Assembly (NCBI RefSeq): GCF_003598715.1 | Contig: NZ_QZFU01000016.1 | Location: 248,001 to 312,000 of the forward strand | Direction of reading: 5' to 3' | DNA from: Nocardia panacis | GTDB lineage: Bacteria > Actinomycetota > Actinomycetes > Mycobacteriales > Mycobacteriaceae | Length of the DNA stretch: 64,000 bases | Part shown: piece by piece, positions 1 through 14,532 of the stretch | Position numbering within the stretch: the first letter of the stretch is position 1 | How the letters are laid out: every line of letters starts with the position of its first letter | Notes under the pieces: model-generated | Told to the model about the DNA's origin: nothing | The model's database searches: none | The model's input: the letters and a program-made list of their open reading frames with translations, nothing else | Translations under genes and position numbers: made by a program

Positions 1-237
1 CTGATCGAGTTGATCCAGCTCGGCGACGATTCCGTCGAGACACTGCTCGTCATCGGGCACGCGCCGGGGATGCCGTGGACGGCTTGGGAATTGGCCGGCA
101 ATCGGGATTCCGACCAGGCGGTGGAGCTGAGCCGCAAATTCCCGACCTCCGCGCTGGCAGTGCTGGAATTCGACCGGCCGTGGGCCGATATCGACGCGGG
201 CACGGGCGAACTGGTGCGCTTCCACATCCCGCGCTGA
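1..237 (+). CDS. SixA-like histidine phosphatase, C-terminal part (5' truncated)
   Basis: The reading frame is open from the first base and ends in TGA, so only about 78 C-terminal residues are visible and the start lies outside the window. The segment contains LLVIGHAPGMPW, the second conserved His block of the SixA/phosphoglycerate-mutase-like histidine phosphatase fold, where the His takes part in phosphate chemistry. The N-terminal RHG catalytic motif is not visible. SixA enzymes remove phosphate from phosphohistidine proteins, but the substrate cannot be read from this fragment. It is followed after 10 bp by a convergent small gene. Confidence 0.75.
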   Translation: MIELIQLGDDSVETLLVIGHAPGMPWTAWELAGNRDSDQAVELSRKFPTSALAVLEFDRPWADIDAGTGELVRFHIPR

Positions 238-247
238 GCCTGCCCCG

Positions 248-451
248 CTACTTCAGCAGCTTGCCTCCCGCCACAGCGACCACGCCGAGCACCACCAGCA
301 GCACGAAGGCGGCGAATCCGCCGAACAGCCACCAGACGACGCCGAGCGCGACCACGAAGGGGGCGGCGGCGACGGCCGCGATCACCGGGGATTCCTTGAC
401 GGTCTCCAGGGCGGAACGCGCCCGAATCCGCTTGATTTCCTTACCAGGCAT
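248..451 (-). CDS. Small membrane protein, unknown function
   Basis: This 67-residue protein has a short basic N-terminus (MPGKEIKRIRARSALETVKE) followed by two closely spaced hydrophobic stretches (about residues 22-43 and 47-62) with a WWLFGG turn, ending in a basic tail. It is probably an integral membrane hairpin. No Shine-Dalgarno sequence is visible, but a TACGCT hexamer lies 7 bases before the ATG, so the mRNA may be leaderless. It is convergent with the SixA-like gene. I do not recognise a named family. Confidence 0.6.
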   Translation of the reverse strand: MPGKEIKRIRARSALETVKESPVIAAVAAAPFVVALGVVWWLFGGFAAFVLLVVLGVVAVAGGKLLK

Positions 452-487
452 GGCATCCAGCGTATGCCGGAAATCCGGTTTTCGGGC

Positions 488-658
488 TCAGTGTCTCGAG
501 TGGCCGCCCAGCGAGGCGGTGATCACGGCGGGAGGCGTCCACGAGGCCAGTAGATTCGCGCGCTCCTGCGGGGTCAGGTGGTGCCTGGCCCACATCCGTT
601 GCGCGTTGCGGCGGCACGCGGAAACGAGCTCGGGCGCGGTGCGGTAGCGCAATCCCAT
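488..658 (-). CDS. Small basic protein, unknown function
   Basis: The start at 658 is chosen because AAGGAG lies 7 bases upstream of this ATG. It gives a 56-residue product beginning [19 protein letters not shown]. The protein is Arg/Ala rich, has no obvious signal peptide or membrane segment and ends in HSRH. Residues 16-44 ([22 protein letters not shown], split by a short turn) look helical. It is transcribed away from the GNAT gene across a 154-bp divergent gap. Function is unknown; the good ribosome-binding site supports it being real. Confidence 0.55.
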   Translation of the reverse strand: MGLRYRTAPELVSACRRNAQRMWARHHLTPQERANLLASWTPPAVITASLGGHSRH

Positions 659-812
659 GACATTTCTCCTTCTCGAGCCTGTCATTGTCGATCCGCCGCG
701 CCACGGCGCGCGAGAGGTACCCGATGATCTCTACGGGTTCCATATACGACCGTAAAGGCGTCGTGAGTACGCTGCGGGAAGCACCCACGGCATTCCGGAA
801 GGAGCACCCGCC

Positions 813-1121
813 ATGACCGAAGCGGCACAGATCGAGGTCGGCGACAACCCGGCGGAGCAGCGTTACGAGATCCGCTACGACGGCGCGCTCGCCGGATTCG
901 CCGAATACGAGGAAATAGGCGACGAGACGGTATTCGTCCACACCGAGGTGGACAGCGCCTTCGCGGGTAAGGGGCTCGGCGGCATTCTGGCCAAGGGCGC
1001 GCTCGACGATGTGGTGCGGCGCGGCCGGGTGATCCGGCCGCTGTGCCCGTTCATCAAGTCGTGGCTGGACAAGCATCCGGAGTACGACGCGCAGGTGATC
1101 GGGAAGGGCGTCATTCGGTGA
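813..1121 (+). CDS. GNAT-family N-acetyltransferase (short, YjdJ/COG2388 type)
   Basis: The 102-residue protein has the compact GNAT layout: an N-terminal strand pair (RYEIRYDGALAGFAEYEEIGD), a VFVHTEV strand, then FAGKGLGGILAKGAL, which corresponds to the acetyl-CoA-binding (R/Q-x-x-G-x-G/A) segment, and a C-terminal PLCPFIKSWLDKHPEY typical of the short GNAT proteins of COG2388. A GGAG ribosome-binding site precedes the ATG by 9 bases. Its stop overlaps the GTG of the downstream pirin gene (GTGA), so the two are translationally coupled. The acetyl acceptor is unknown. Confidence 0.85.
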   Translation: MTEAAQIEVGDNPAEQRYEIRYDGALAGFAEYEEIGDETVFVHTEVDSAFAGKGLGGILAKGALDDVVRRGRVIRPLCPFIKSWLDKHPEYDAQVIGKGVIR

Positions 1122-2107
1122 GTGATCTCGAGGCCGCGCCGGGCTGCGACGTCTGCGAGCCCTCCCCCGGTCCGGGTCCGGTGGCCGAGCGCTATCCGGC
1201 GCGGGAGGTGCCGCTCGGCGGTGTGCGCGGCGTCTTCGTCGAGCGGGTGCTGCCGCAGCGCGATCTGCCGACCGTCGGGGCGTGGTGCTTCCTGGACCAT
1301 TTCGGTGCGCCGACACTCACCAAGACCGATGCGCCCCCGGATATCGATCCGCACCCGCACATCGGCCTGCAAACGGTGACCTGGCCGTTCGAGGGCCGCA
1401 TCCGGCATCGGGATTCGGTGGGTTCGGAGGTGATGATCGAACCGGGCCAGCTCAATCTGATGACCTCGGGTCGCGGCATCGCGCATTCGGAGTACGCCGA
1501 CCGCGCCGCGCCCGCGGGTCACGGACTCCAACTGTGGATCGCCCTGCCCGGCAGCAACACCGGCATCGAACCCCACTTCGAACAGCATCGCGAATTGCCC
1601 GTCTACACCGCGCCGGGCCTGCGCGCCACCGTACTCATCGGCACCCTCGCGGGCCTGACCTCCCCGGCCGTCGCCTACACCCCGATCGTCGGCGCCGATA
1701 TCCGCCTCGAACCCGGCGCGAAGGTGCGCATCCCGCTCGAGAACCGTTTCGAGCACGCACTTCTCGTGATCGACGGCCAACTCACCGCCGACGGTCACGA
1801 ACTCGCGCCGGGTCCGCTGCTCTACCTGGGCACCGACCGCGAAGACCTGGTCCTGAGCAGCACCGTCGGCGCGCACTTCGCCCTGATCGGCGGTGAACCC
1901 TTCGCCGAGGAACTGGTCATGTGGTGGAATTTCGTCGGCCGCACCCACGAGGAGATCGCCACCGCCCGCGCCGACTGGGAGCGCCACGACACCACCCGCT
2001 TCGCCGATATCGCGGGCCACCCACCGACCCAACGCATCCCGGCCCCACCCCTGCCCCCGCTGCACCTCAAACCCCGCAAACGCCGAATCGGCCCGAACCA
2101 CCACTGA
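1118..2107 (+). CDS. Pirin family protein
   Basis: The product (329 residues from the GTG at 1118) carries the pirin cupin signature: PHPHIGLQTVTWPFEG with the metal-binding His residues, then the GRGIAHSE block, and a C-terminal cupin with KVRIPLENRFEHALLVIDG. Pirins are iron-binding double-cupin proteins; bacterial members have been linked to quercetinase-like activity or redox control, which cannot be decided here. An in-frame earlier start at 1043 would overlap the GNAT gene by 79 bp, so the GTG in the GTGA overlap is preferred. The C-terminal tail is rich in Pro and basic residues. Confidence 0.9.
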   Translation: MSDLEAAPGCDVCEPSPGPGPVAERYPAREVPLGGVRGVFVERVLPQRDLPTVGAWCFLDHFGAPTLTKTDAPPDIDPHPHIGLQTVTWPFEGRIRHRDSVGSEVMIEPGQLNLMTSGRGIAHSEYADRAAPAGHGLQLWIALPGSNTGIEPHFEQHRELPVYTAPGLRATVLIGTLAGLTSPAVAYTPIVGADIRLEPGAKVRIPLENRFEHALLVIDGQLTADGHELAPGPLLYLGTDREDLVLSSTVGAHFALIGGEPFAEELVMWWNFVGRTHEEIATARADWERHDTTRFADIAGHPPTQRIPAPPLPPLHLKPRKRRIGPNHH

Positions 2108-2134
2108 ATTCGGCTGCCGATCCCACCCCGGTGC

Positions 2135-2995
2135 TCAGCTAGAGGCATGTCCCGCCTCGGCGGTCAGCGTTTGAGTGCCGATGACACGCAGCAGGTCCAG
2201 ACGCTCGGCCGCGTCGGTGCCGGGGAGCGGCAGGTACACCAGGAGGCGCTGTTGGGCGTTCGGGGTCAGCAGTGTCTCGCAGGTGCACGCGATGAGGCCG
2301 ACCTCCGGGTGAGCGATGCGCTTGACGTCCGAAAGGCGCACGGCCACCTCGTGTTCGTCCCATAGCGCGGCGAATTCGGTGCTGGCGGAACGCATGAGCG
2401 CGATGTACTCGGTGACGTCGGCGTCGCCCGCGCGGCGCGCGGCGGTGGCCCGCAGATCGGCGACATGTTTGCGGCCCAGCCGATCCCAGTCCTCCTGTGG
2501 GAAGGCCGACCGCGACTCCGGTTCGACGAACCAGCGATAGGCGTAGAACCGCTGCCATCCGCGCAGCAGCGTGTTGTCGCCGACCAGCAGGGTGTGCATG
2601 CGGTTCTGCACCAGCGATTCGCCCAGATCGGTGATCACCGTGGCGGGCGCGTCGTCGAGTTTGGCGAGCAGATGCATGATCCCCGGCCCGACGTGCCGGT
2701 CGGCGCGCGAATGCGCGGGGGCCGGATGACCGACCAGGTGGTACAGGTGGTCGCGCTCATCGGCCGAGTAGCGCAGCGCCCTGGCCAGCGCGTCGAGCAC
2801 CTGCACCGAGGGGCGAGGGCCGCGCGACTGCTCCAGACGGGTGTAGTAATCCGTGGACATACCGGCCAGCATGGCGACCTCGTCCCGGCGCAGACCGGGG
2901 GTTCGCCTGCGCGCGCCGGGCGGTAGCCCGACCTCCGCCGGGGTCAACTGCTCGCGACGTCTGCGCAGGAAATCGGCCAGTTCGGGGCGATCCAT
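2135..2995 (-). CDS. XRE-family regulator with MmyB-like ligand-binding domain
   Basis: The first ~75 residues form an XRE helix-turn-helix (LADFLRRRREQL, then RRTPGLRRDEVAMLAGMS and YYTRLEQSRGPRPS, the hallmark of this subfamily). The remainder is an MmyB-type sensor domain (FYAYRWFVEPESR, then EFAALWDEHEVAVR and the VGLIACTCETLL strand). I chose ATG 2995, which has GGGAG upstream, over an in-frame codon at 3025. The gene is divergent from an aldo/keto reductase across 102 bp, the usual arrangement in which such a regulator controls the neighbouring reductase. It is convergent with the pirin gene, 27 bp away. Confidence 0.9.
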   Translation of the reverse strand: MDRPELADFLRRRREQLTPAEVGLPPGARRRTPGLRRDEVAMLAGMSTDYYTRLEQSRGPRPSVQVLDALARALRYSADERDHLYHLVGHPAPAHSRADRHVGPGIMHLLAKLDDAPATVITDLGESLVQNRMHTLLVGDNTLLRGWQRFYAYRWFVEPESRSAFPQEDWDRLGRKHVADLRATAARRAGDADVTEYIALMRSASTEFAALWDEHEVAVRLSDVKRIAHPEVGLIACTCETLLTPNAQQRLLVYLPLPGTDAAERLDLLRVIGTQTLTAEAGHASS

Positions 2996-3031
2996 ACCCG
3001 TAACTCTCCCGGAGACCCGCGCCATTTGCCA

Positions 3032-3046
3032 GGGATCGGCGATCCC
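3032..3046. promoter_or_regulatory. Inverted repeat in the regulator/reductase divergent region
   Basis: GGGATC-GGC-GATCCC is a perfect inverted repeat with 6-bp arms and a 3-bp spacer. It sits between the start codons of the MmyB-like regulator and the aldo/keto reductase. This is a plausible operator for autoregulation and reductase control. The role is inferred from position only. Confidence 0.35.
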
Positions 3047-3097
3047 CCGATGAACAATCTCTGCCGCGGCCCGCGATCATAGGACAGGCTCTATTGC

Positions 3098-4105
3098 ATG
3101 ACGCAGACGATCCCCTCAGTCCAACTCGGCAGCACCGGTCCCCGTGTCGGCCGCATCGGCCTCGGCGCGATGGGCATGTCCGGTATGTACGGCCCCGCCA
3201 GCGAGGTCGAATCAGTGGCCACCGTGCACGCGGCACTCGATTCCGGAGCCAACCTGATCGATACCGGCGATTTCTACGGCATGGGCCACAACGAGATGCT
3301 GATCGGCCGCGCCATCGCCGAACGGCCCCGTGACGAAGTTGTCCTGAGCGTGAAGTTCGGTGCGATGCGCGGCCCCGACGGCGCTTTCGTCGGCACCGAC
3401 GGCCGCCCCGCCGCCGTGCGCAACTTCCTGTCCTACTCGTTGCAGCGGCTGGGCGTCGACCATATCGATGTGTACCGCCTGGCCCGGCTCGACCCGAATG
3501 TCCCGATCGAGGACACCATCGGGGCCATCGCCGAACTCGTCCAGGCGGGTTATGTGCGCCATATCGGACTGTCCGAGGTCGGTCCGGACACCATCCGGCG
3601 CGCCGCCGCCGTGCATCCGATCGTGGATCTCCAGATCGAGTACTCGCTGATCTCGCGCGGTATCGAGGACGCCATCGCGCCGACCTGCCGTGAACTCGGT
3701 ATCGGCATCACCGCCTACGGTGTGCTGTCCCGAGGTCTGCTCAGCGATTCGGTGCGACCGGGAACCACCTTCGCCCCCACCGATTTCCGCGCGCACAGCC
3801 CGCGTTTCCAGGGCGAGAACCTGGATCGGAATATGCGACTGGTCGACGCGCTGGGCGAGATCGCCCGCGCGCGTGGAGTTTCGGTGGCGCAATTGGCCAT
3901 CGCCTGGGTGCTCACCCGCGGCGCGGATATCGTGCCCATCCTCGGCGCACGCACCACGGCGCGCTGGGCGGAAACCGTTGGCGCGCTCGATATCACCCTC
4001 ACCGCAGCGGAATTGGCGGCCATCGAGGCCGCGGTGCCCGCCGATCAGGTGGCGGGCGAACGCTACGCGAGCGCGCAGATGGCCATGCTGGACAGCGAAC
4101 GCTGA
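3098..4105 (+). CDS. Aldo/keto reductase lacking the canonical catalytic His
   Basis: This 335-residue NADPH-dependent oxidoreductase has the AKR TIM-barrel signature. N-terminal GLGAMGMSGMYG is followed by IDTGDFYG (tetrad Asp and Tyr), LSVKFG (tetrad Lys) and C-terminal VPILGARTTARWAE for the cofactor phosphate. Where most family members have Y-x-L-H-R, this protein has VYRLARLDP, so the tetrad His is Ala. From memory, a set of actinobacterial homologues shares this change, so it may mark a subfamily rather than a defect. It is divergent from the MmyB-like regulator and ends in a strong hairpin terminator. Confidence 0.9.
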   Translation: MTQTIPSVQLGSTGPRVGRIGLGAMGMSGMYGPASEVESVATVHAALDSGANLIDTGDFYGMGHNEMLIGRAIAERPRDEVVLSVKFGAMRGPDGAFVGTDGRPAAVRNFLSYSLQRLGVDHIDVYRLARLDPNVPIEDTIGAIAELVQAGYVRHIGLSEVGPDTIRRAAAVHPIVDLQIEYSLISRGIEDAIAPTCRELGIGITAYGVLSRGLLSDSVRPGTTFAPTDFRAHSPRFQGENLDRNMRLVDALGEIARARGVSVAQLAIAWVLTRGADIVPILGARTTARWAETVGALDITLTAAELAAIEAAVPADQVAGERYASAQMAMLDSER

Positions 4106-4115
4106 GACGCATTCA

Positions 4116-4138
4116 GGAGGGCGCGAATCGCGCCCTCC
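4116..4138 (+). terminator. Terminator hairpin after the aldo/keto reductase
   Basis: A perfect 10-bp GC-rich stem (GGAGGGCGCG / CGCGCCCTCC) with an AAT loop begins 11 bases after the stop codon. No U-run follows, as is common in actinobacteria. Confidence 0.65.
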
Positions 4139-4470
4139 CGCGCGGGCAACGGATCAGCGGCGAACGAACACCGCCGAATTTCCGGATATGCCGAGCAATT
4201 CCGAAATATTCGCCAATGGTGAATCACCACCGGACATCGACGTCGGAGAAATATCCGCCCTAACGGCCACCGGTCGACCGGCAGGCCCGCTCCCCCGACG
4301 ACGCCGATATCGCTTGCAGGACACGACGTTCCACAGCAGCGCGCAGTACGCGCAACCGCCGCCTGAACCCCATCTCCGTCGCCATCATGTACTACCTCTC
4401 GTCATATTCGGTATCCCGACGGTAGCAAGGACCACCGACAATCGAAACCGAATTTCGGCGATTGGTACGC
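4139..4470. other. Intergenic region between AKR and CD225 genes
   Basis: About 330 bp between convergent genes with lower GC than its neighbours. It contains no RNA gene or repeat I recognise. The only coding signal is a marginal short minus-strand ORF near its left end, listed separately. Confidence 0.5.
4154..4237 (-). CDS. Possible 27-residue peptide, very uncertain
   Basis: A minus-strand ORF from ATG 4237 reads MSGGDSPLANISELLG and ends in a VFVRR tail. The frame stays open about 150 bases further upstream, where it contains a Cys-rich stretch (CAYCALLWNVVSC). No good start with a ribosome-binding site was found; the only in-frame alternatives are ATG 4237 and an upstream GTG. The amino-acid sequence looks more protein-like than random GC-rich shadow ORFs, but this may be a decayed gene or chance. 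Confidence 0.2.
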   Translation of the reverse strand: MSGGDSPLANISELLGISGNSAVFVRR

Positions 4471-4899
4471 CTACGTGGTTACCGACTGAGCGGCAAACGC
4501 GAAGATCACCACGACCAATCCGATCGCATTGGCGACGGTCGTTGCGATCGCCCAGGTCTTCGCCTTGTTCGAGGATTCGACGGCGCCCTGGTAATCGCCC
4601 ATGCCCCACTTGGATTTCACCTGGTTGGCGAACACTACCGAAGTGATACCCAATCCGAGACCGATAAACCCGCAGAAGAACAGGCCGAACACCGTGGCAA
4701 TGATGGCCCACGCCAAGTGATTCGGCGGCATCTCGCCCTGCGGCTGCTGATATCCGGGCTGATATCCACCCGGTTGGGGATATCCCGGCTGATATCCGCC
4801 CGGCTGCGGATATTGCGGCTGAAATCCCGGATCCTGCGGCTGGCCGCCACTATTGGGGTACGGCTCATTGGGCCAGCCAGGGGTCTGCCCATATGTCAT
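4471..4899 (-). CDS. CD225/dispanin-type small membrane protein with Pro/Gly/Tyr repeat N-terminus
   Basis: The 142-residue protein begins MTYGQTPG and has a repeated PQPGGYQPGY-type low-complexity region (about residues 25-55). A CD225/dispanin domain follows: PPNHLAWAIIATVFGLFFCGFIG (first membrane segment), a cytoplasmic loop with the family-typical W-x-x-GD-Y-x-GA-x-SS-x-AK-x-W pattern, and a second membrane segment near the end. Bacterial dispanins are of unknown function. The ATG at 4899 has AAGGAG 10 bases upstream; an in-frame GTG at 4908 lies too close to it. It sits downstream of the rpoBC operon on the same strand, beyond a terminator. Confidence 0.85.
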   Translation of the reverse strand: MTYGQTPGWPNEPYPNSGGQPQDPGFQPQYPQPGGYQPGYPQPGGYQPGYQQPQGEMPPNHLAWAIIATVFGLFFCGFIGLGLGITSVVFANQVKSKWGMGDYQGAVESSNKAKTWAIATTVANAIGLVVVIFAFAAQSVTT

Positions 4900-5045
4900 G
4901 AAAAGCACTCTCCTTCACGCGAGGAGGAATGTCCGATTCCCCCCTCGCCGAGCAATCTAGCGCCCCACAATCCCGCAGTCGAATCGACTCGCGGAATCGA
5001 ACGCCGGTACCGGAGTTACCCCACCGCATTCCTCGCGAAACGCGA

Positions 5046-5077
5046 ACGGCCCCCGCATCTTTCGATGCGGGGGCCGT
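5046..5077 (-). terminator. Terminator of the rpoBC operon
   Basis: A perfect 14-bp stem (arms 5046-5059 and 5064-5077, 4-base loop) rich in G/C lies about 80 bases past the rpoC stop. It could work in both directions; the plus-strand side is followed by CCTTGCTCT. Confidence 0.75.
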
Positions 5078-5089
5078 CCTTGCTCTAGT

Positions 5090-5157
5090 GCCTGATGGGC
5101 ACTGCCTGCGAAGCCGCCCATAGCCCCGCGCATGCCGGAGCGAAGGCAGAGGTACGC

Positions 5158-5160
<3 letters not shown>
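5090..5160 (-). repeat. Dispersed repeat, family A, at the rpoC stop codon
   Basis: Read on the minus strand, this starts with the TAG stop of rpoC and continues TAGGCGTACCTCTGCCTTCG. It ends in a GGCTTCGCAGGCAGTGCCCAT block. The same ~70-bp sequence recurs at 33279-33334, 38171-38210 and 50381-50455, with a partial copy at 50448. The match was aligned by eye. Confidence 0.6.
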
Positions 5161-9111
<3,951 letters not shown>

Positions 9112-9174
9112 GTAACTTCCTTTCCCCTGTTCGGGTCGAATTCGAGCAAAAGTTCACTGGTTACCGAACGCGGA

Positions 9175-9209
9175 GGCCGAATGTCGTTGACGAACAACGA
9201 CATTCGGCC
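9175..9209 (-). other. 15-bp perfect hairpin in the rpoB-rpoC gap
   Basis: Arms 9175-9189 and 9195-9209 are perfectly complementary around a 5-base loop. The structure lies 6 bases after the rpoB stop and 63 bases before the rpoC start. No U-run follows on the minus strand, so it is more likely a partial attenuator, RNA-processing site or mRNA-stability element than a full terminator. Confidence 0.6.
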
Positions 9210-9215
9210 CACCAC

Positions 9216-12707
<3,492 letters not shown>

Positions 12708-13123
12708 CTCACGCGCGTCGCGTGGTGGTCCGCGACCGTCGCTTGTCTGCTACGTTCAGATTCTCGCTGGTCACGTCCCACATGAACCCGAAGCAGCAAG
12801 CAGCGGAAGTAACACCGGAAGGGTGAACTTACGTGTGCAAATCGAGGTATGGACAGGAGGCAGCCAGCGCAACGTCCAAACTTACACCCGTACATACGGG
12901 AGTGTCAACATACCACCCGTGCGGCCTCTCACGTGGCGGGCGCGCCGAGGTCGAATTCGCTGGCTGCGCGATGACTCGAGCCGCTTGAAGCCACTGTGAC
13001 AGTTGCCGCTGTTGTGAATAGCGTGACGTGTCCGAGGAAACTCGTCAAGTGGCGGACGGTCGACCGAGTCAGACGCCGCCACACCCGAGATCGACTGTCC
13101 CGCTGGAAGATCACCCCGAAACA
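12708..13123 (-). other. rpoB upstream region
   Basis: This 416-bp stretch between the last Mce-associated gene and rpoB contains no gene. It holds the rpoB promoter listed next and therefore a leader of roughly 165 nucleotides. I see no terminator for the mce operon, so read-through into rpoB cannot be excluded. Confidence 0.6.
12879..12908 (-). promoter_or_regulatory. rpoB promoter with inverted repeat in the spacer
   Basis: On the minus strand a consensus TTGACA (-35, 12903-12908) is separated by 18 bases from TAAGTT (-10, 12879-12884). The spacer carries the inverted repeat CCCGTA-TG-TACGGG (12887-12900), which a repressor or activator could bind across the promoter. Confidence 0.65.
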
Positions 13124-13786
13124 TCACGGCGTTGGCGGCCGCACCACCGGTCGATCCGGGATCTCGGCGGCCAACCAGTGGCCACCGACCTTCTGCATGC
13201 GCACCAAGATCGGTCCGGTGGCGCTCGGCTGGGACTGACCGTCCTTCGTCGCGCTCACCACCAGGTTGACCAGCAGTTCGGCATGGTCGTCGGTGAGCAT
13301 CGTGACCCCGGTCGGACCCGGTTTGGCGGCGGCGACCACCTTCGCCTGCGCGAGCGCGGTGAAGGTGGTGTCGGCGTACTTGTCGAATTCGGCCAGCATG
13401 GCGCCGGTGAGCACCTCGTGCAGCCCGGCCCGGTAGGCGTCGAGATTCTTGGCGTCGGTCGAGTAGATGGTGGTCAGGGCATGCTCGGCGGCGGCCTTGA
13501 CCTCCTGGGTGGACGCGCTGTCCAGGAAGGCGTGATTGGCGGCGTCCACACCCGGCCGGAAGGCGGCCGCGGTCGCGAAACCGGCGAGCACGATCGCGGC
13601 CCCCGACATGATGGCGACGCGGAACCAGGGGTTGCCGGGGCGCGAGGTGGGGGCGGGGGCGGGGGCGGGGGCGGATTTCCGCGCGGCGCGTGGCTCGCGT
13701 CCGGCGACGCGGACAGGGCGGCGCTGGGTTGTCTCGGCGGGCCTGCGCTTGGAGGTGACCCGGTTGACCGGTCGGCGTGCAGTCAT
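13124..13786 (-). CDS. Mce-associated membrane protein (second)
   Basis: The 220-residue protein has a basic, Ala/Pro-rich N-terminus with an APAPAPAPTS tract. One membrane segment follows (AIMSGAAIVLAGFATAAAF, residues ~58-76), then a periplasmic domain (VKAAAEHALTTIYSTD, EVLTGAMLAEFDKYADTTF, GGHWLAAEIPDRP) of the type found at the end of mce operons. Such Mas proteins are thought to stabilise or assist the Mce transport complex. It starts 13 bp after the preceding Mas gene and is the last gene of the operon. A G-rich hexanucleotide repeat lies opposite its Pro/Ala tract. Confidence 0.85.
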   Translation of the reverse strand: MTARRPVNRVTSKRRPAETTQRRPVRVAGREPRAARKSAPAPAPAPTSRPGNPWFRVAIMSGAAIVLAGFATAAAFRPGVDAANHAFLDSASTQEVKAAAEHALTTIYSTDAKNLDAYRAGLHEVLTGAMLAEFDKYADTTFTALAQAKVVAAAKPGPTGVTMLTDDHAELLVNLVVSATKDGQSQPSATGPILVRMQKVGGHWLAAEIPDRPVVRPPTP

Positions 13787-13799
13787 CGGTTGGGTCCTC

Positions 13800-14513
13800 C
13801 TACGAACCGGGCTTGGGCGCGGCGGGCGGGTTCCCCGGAACAGCGGGCTGCGGCGCTTGATTCGCGGGCGGTGTTCCCTGGTTCGCGGGCGGCGCCGCCG
13901 GACTGGCCGGAGCCGCGTCCGCGCCGAGGGGCACCGGATTCTCGAGCGAGGCCACCTGCTCGGCCTTCCAGATATCGCCGACCTTCACCATGTTCAAGCT
14001 CCAGGTGTAGCGGTAACTGGCGGGCGGCTGGTCCTTCCTGGTCTCGGTGACCCGCAGCACTACCAGCGCCGCGGCGCGGTCCAGCTCACTGTCCAGTTCG
14101 GTCAGCGCCGAGCCGACCACCTTCGAGGTCGTGTTCACCGCGGCCGAGACCATCTCGGCCTCGATCCTCGGCTGATTCTTGGTCGCCGAATCCAGCAGCG
14201 CACCCGCCATGGACGAGCGCTGCGTGGCGGTGGTGCCCGGTACATCGGCGAGGTTGGTGGTGGTCATATTCAGCGCGGTCTGCCGGGCGCCGTCCAGCGC
14301 GGCCTCGCGCGCGGCGGCGCGCGGACCGTCGGTGAAGAAGGCCGCGCGCGCCCAACCGATACCGAACCAGCAGGCGGCCGCCAGTGCGAGCACGAGCGCG
14401 ACCCCGACGACGATCGTCGCGACGCGACGCGCGTCGAACGGGCGCGCCGCCGCAGGCACCGGGTCCGGCGGCGCCTCGGCGGTCTTGGTCATATCGATGC
14501 TCACGCGAGACAC
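13800..14513 (-). CDS. Mce-associated membrane protein (first)
   Basis: Up to 237 residues, with a single N-terminal membrane segment (VATIVVGVALVLALAAACWFGIGW) and a periplasmic domain containing AREAALDGARQTALNMTTTN, a helix-rich middle and YTWSLNMVKVGDIWKAEQV. This matches the Mas family. The C-terminus is a Pro/Ala/Gly/Asn linker (NQGTPPANQAPQP). Several in-frame starts exist; GTG 14513, an internal GTG and ATG 14492 are all possible and none has a strong ribosome-binding site. It follows mceF by 19 bp. Confidence 0.85.
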   Translation of the reverse strand: MSRVSIDMTKTAEAPPDPVPAAARPFDARRVATIVVGVALVLALAAACWFGIGWARAAFFTDGPRAAAREAALDGARQTALNMTTTNLADVPGTTATQRSSMAGALLDSATKNQPRIEAEMVSAAVNTTSKVVGSALTELDSELDRAAALVVLRVTETRKDQPPASYRYTWSLNMVKVGDIWKAEQVASLENPVPLGADAAPASPAAPPANQGTPPANQAPQPAVPGNPPAAPKPGS

Positions 14514-14532
14514 CTAACGTGGTCGGGCCTGG

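Noticed and set aside
2453..2926. Plus-strand ORF opposite the MmyB-like regulator
   Set aside because: Antisense shadow; the minus-strand protein has clear HTH and sensor motifs.
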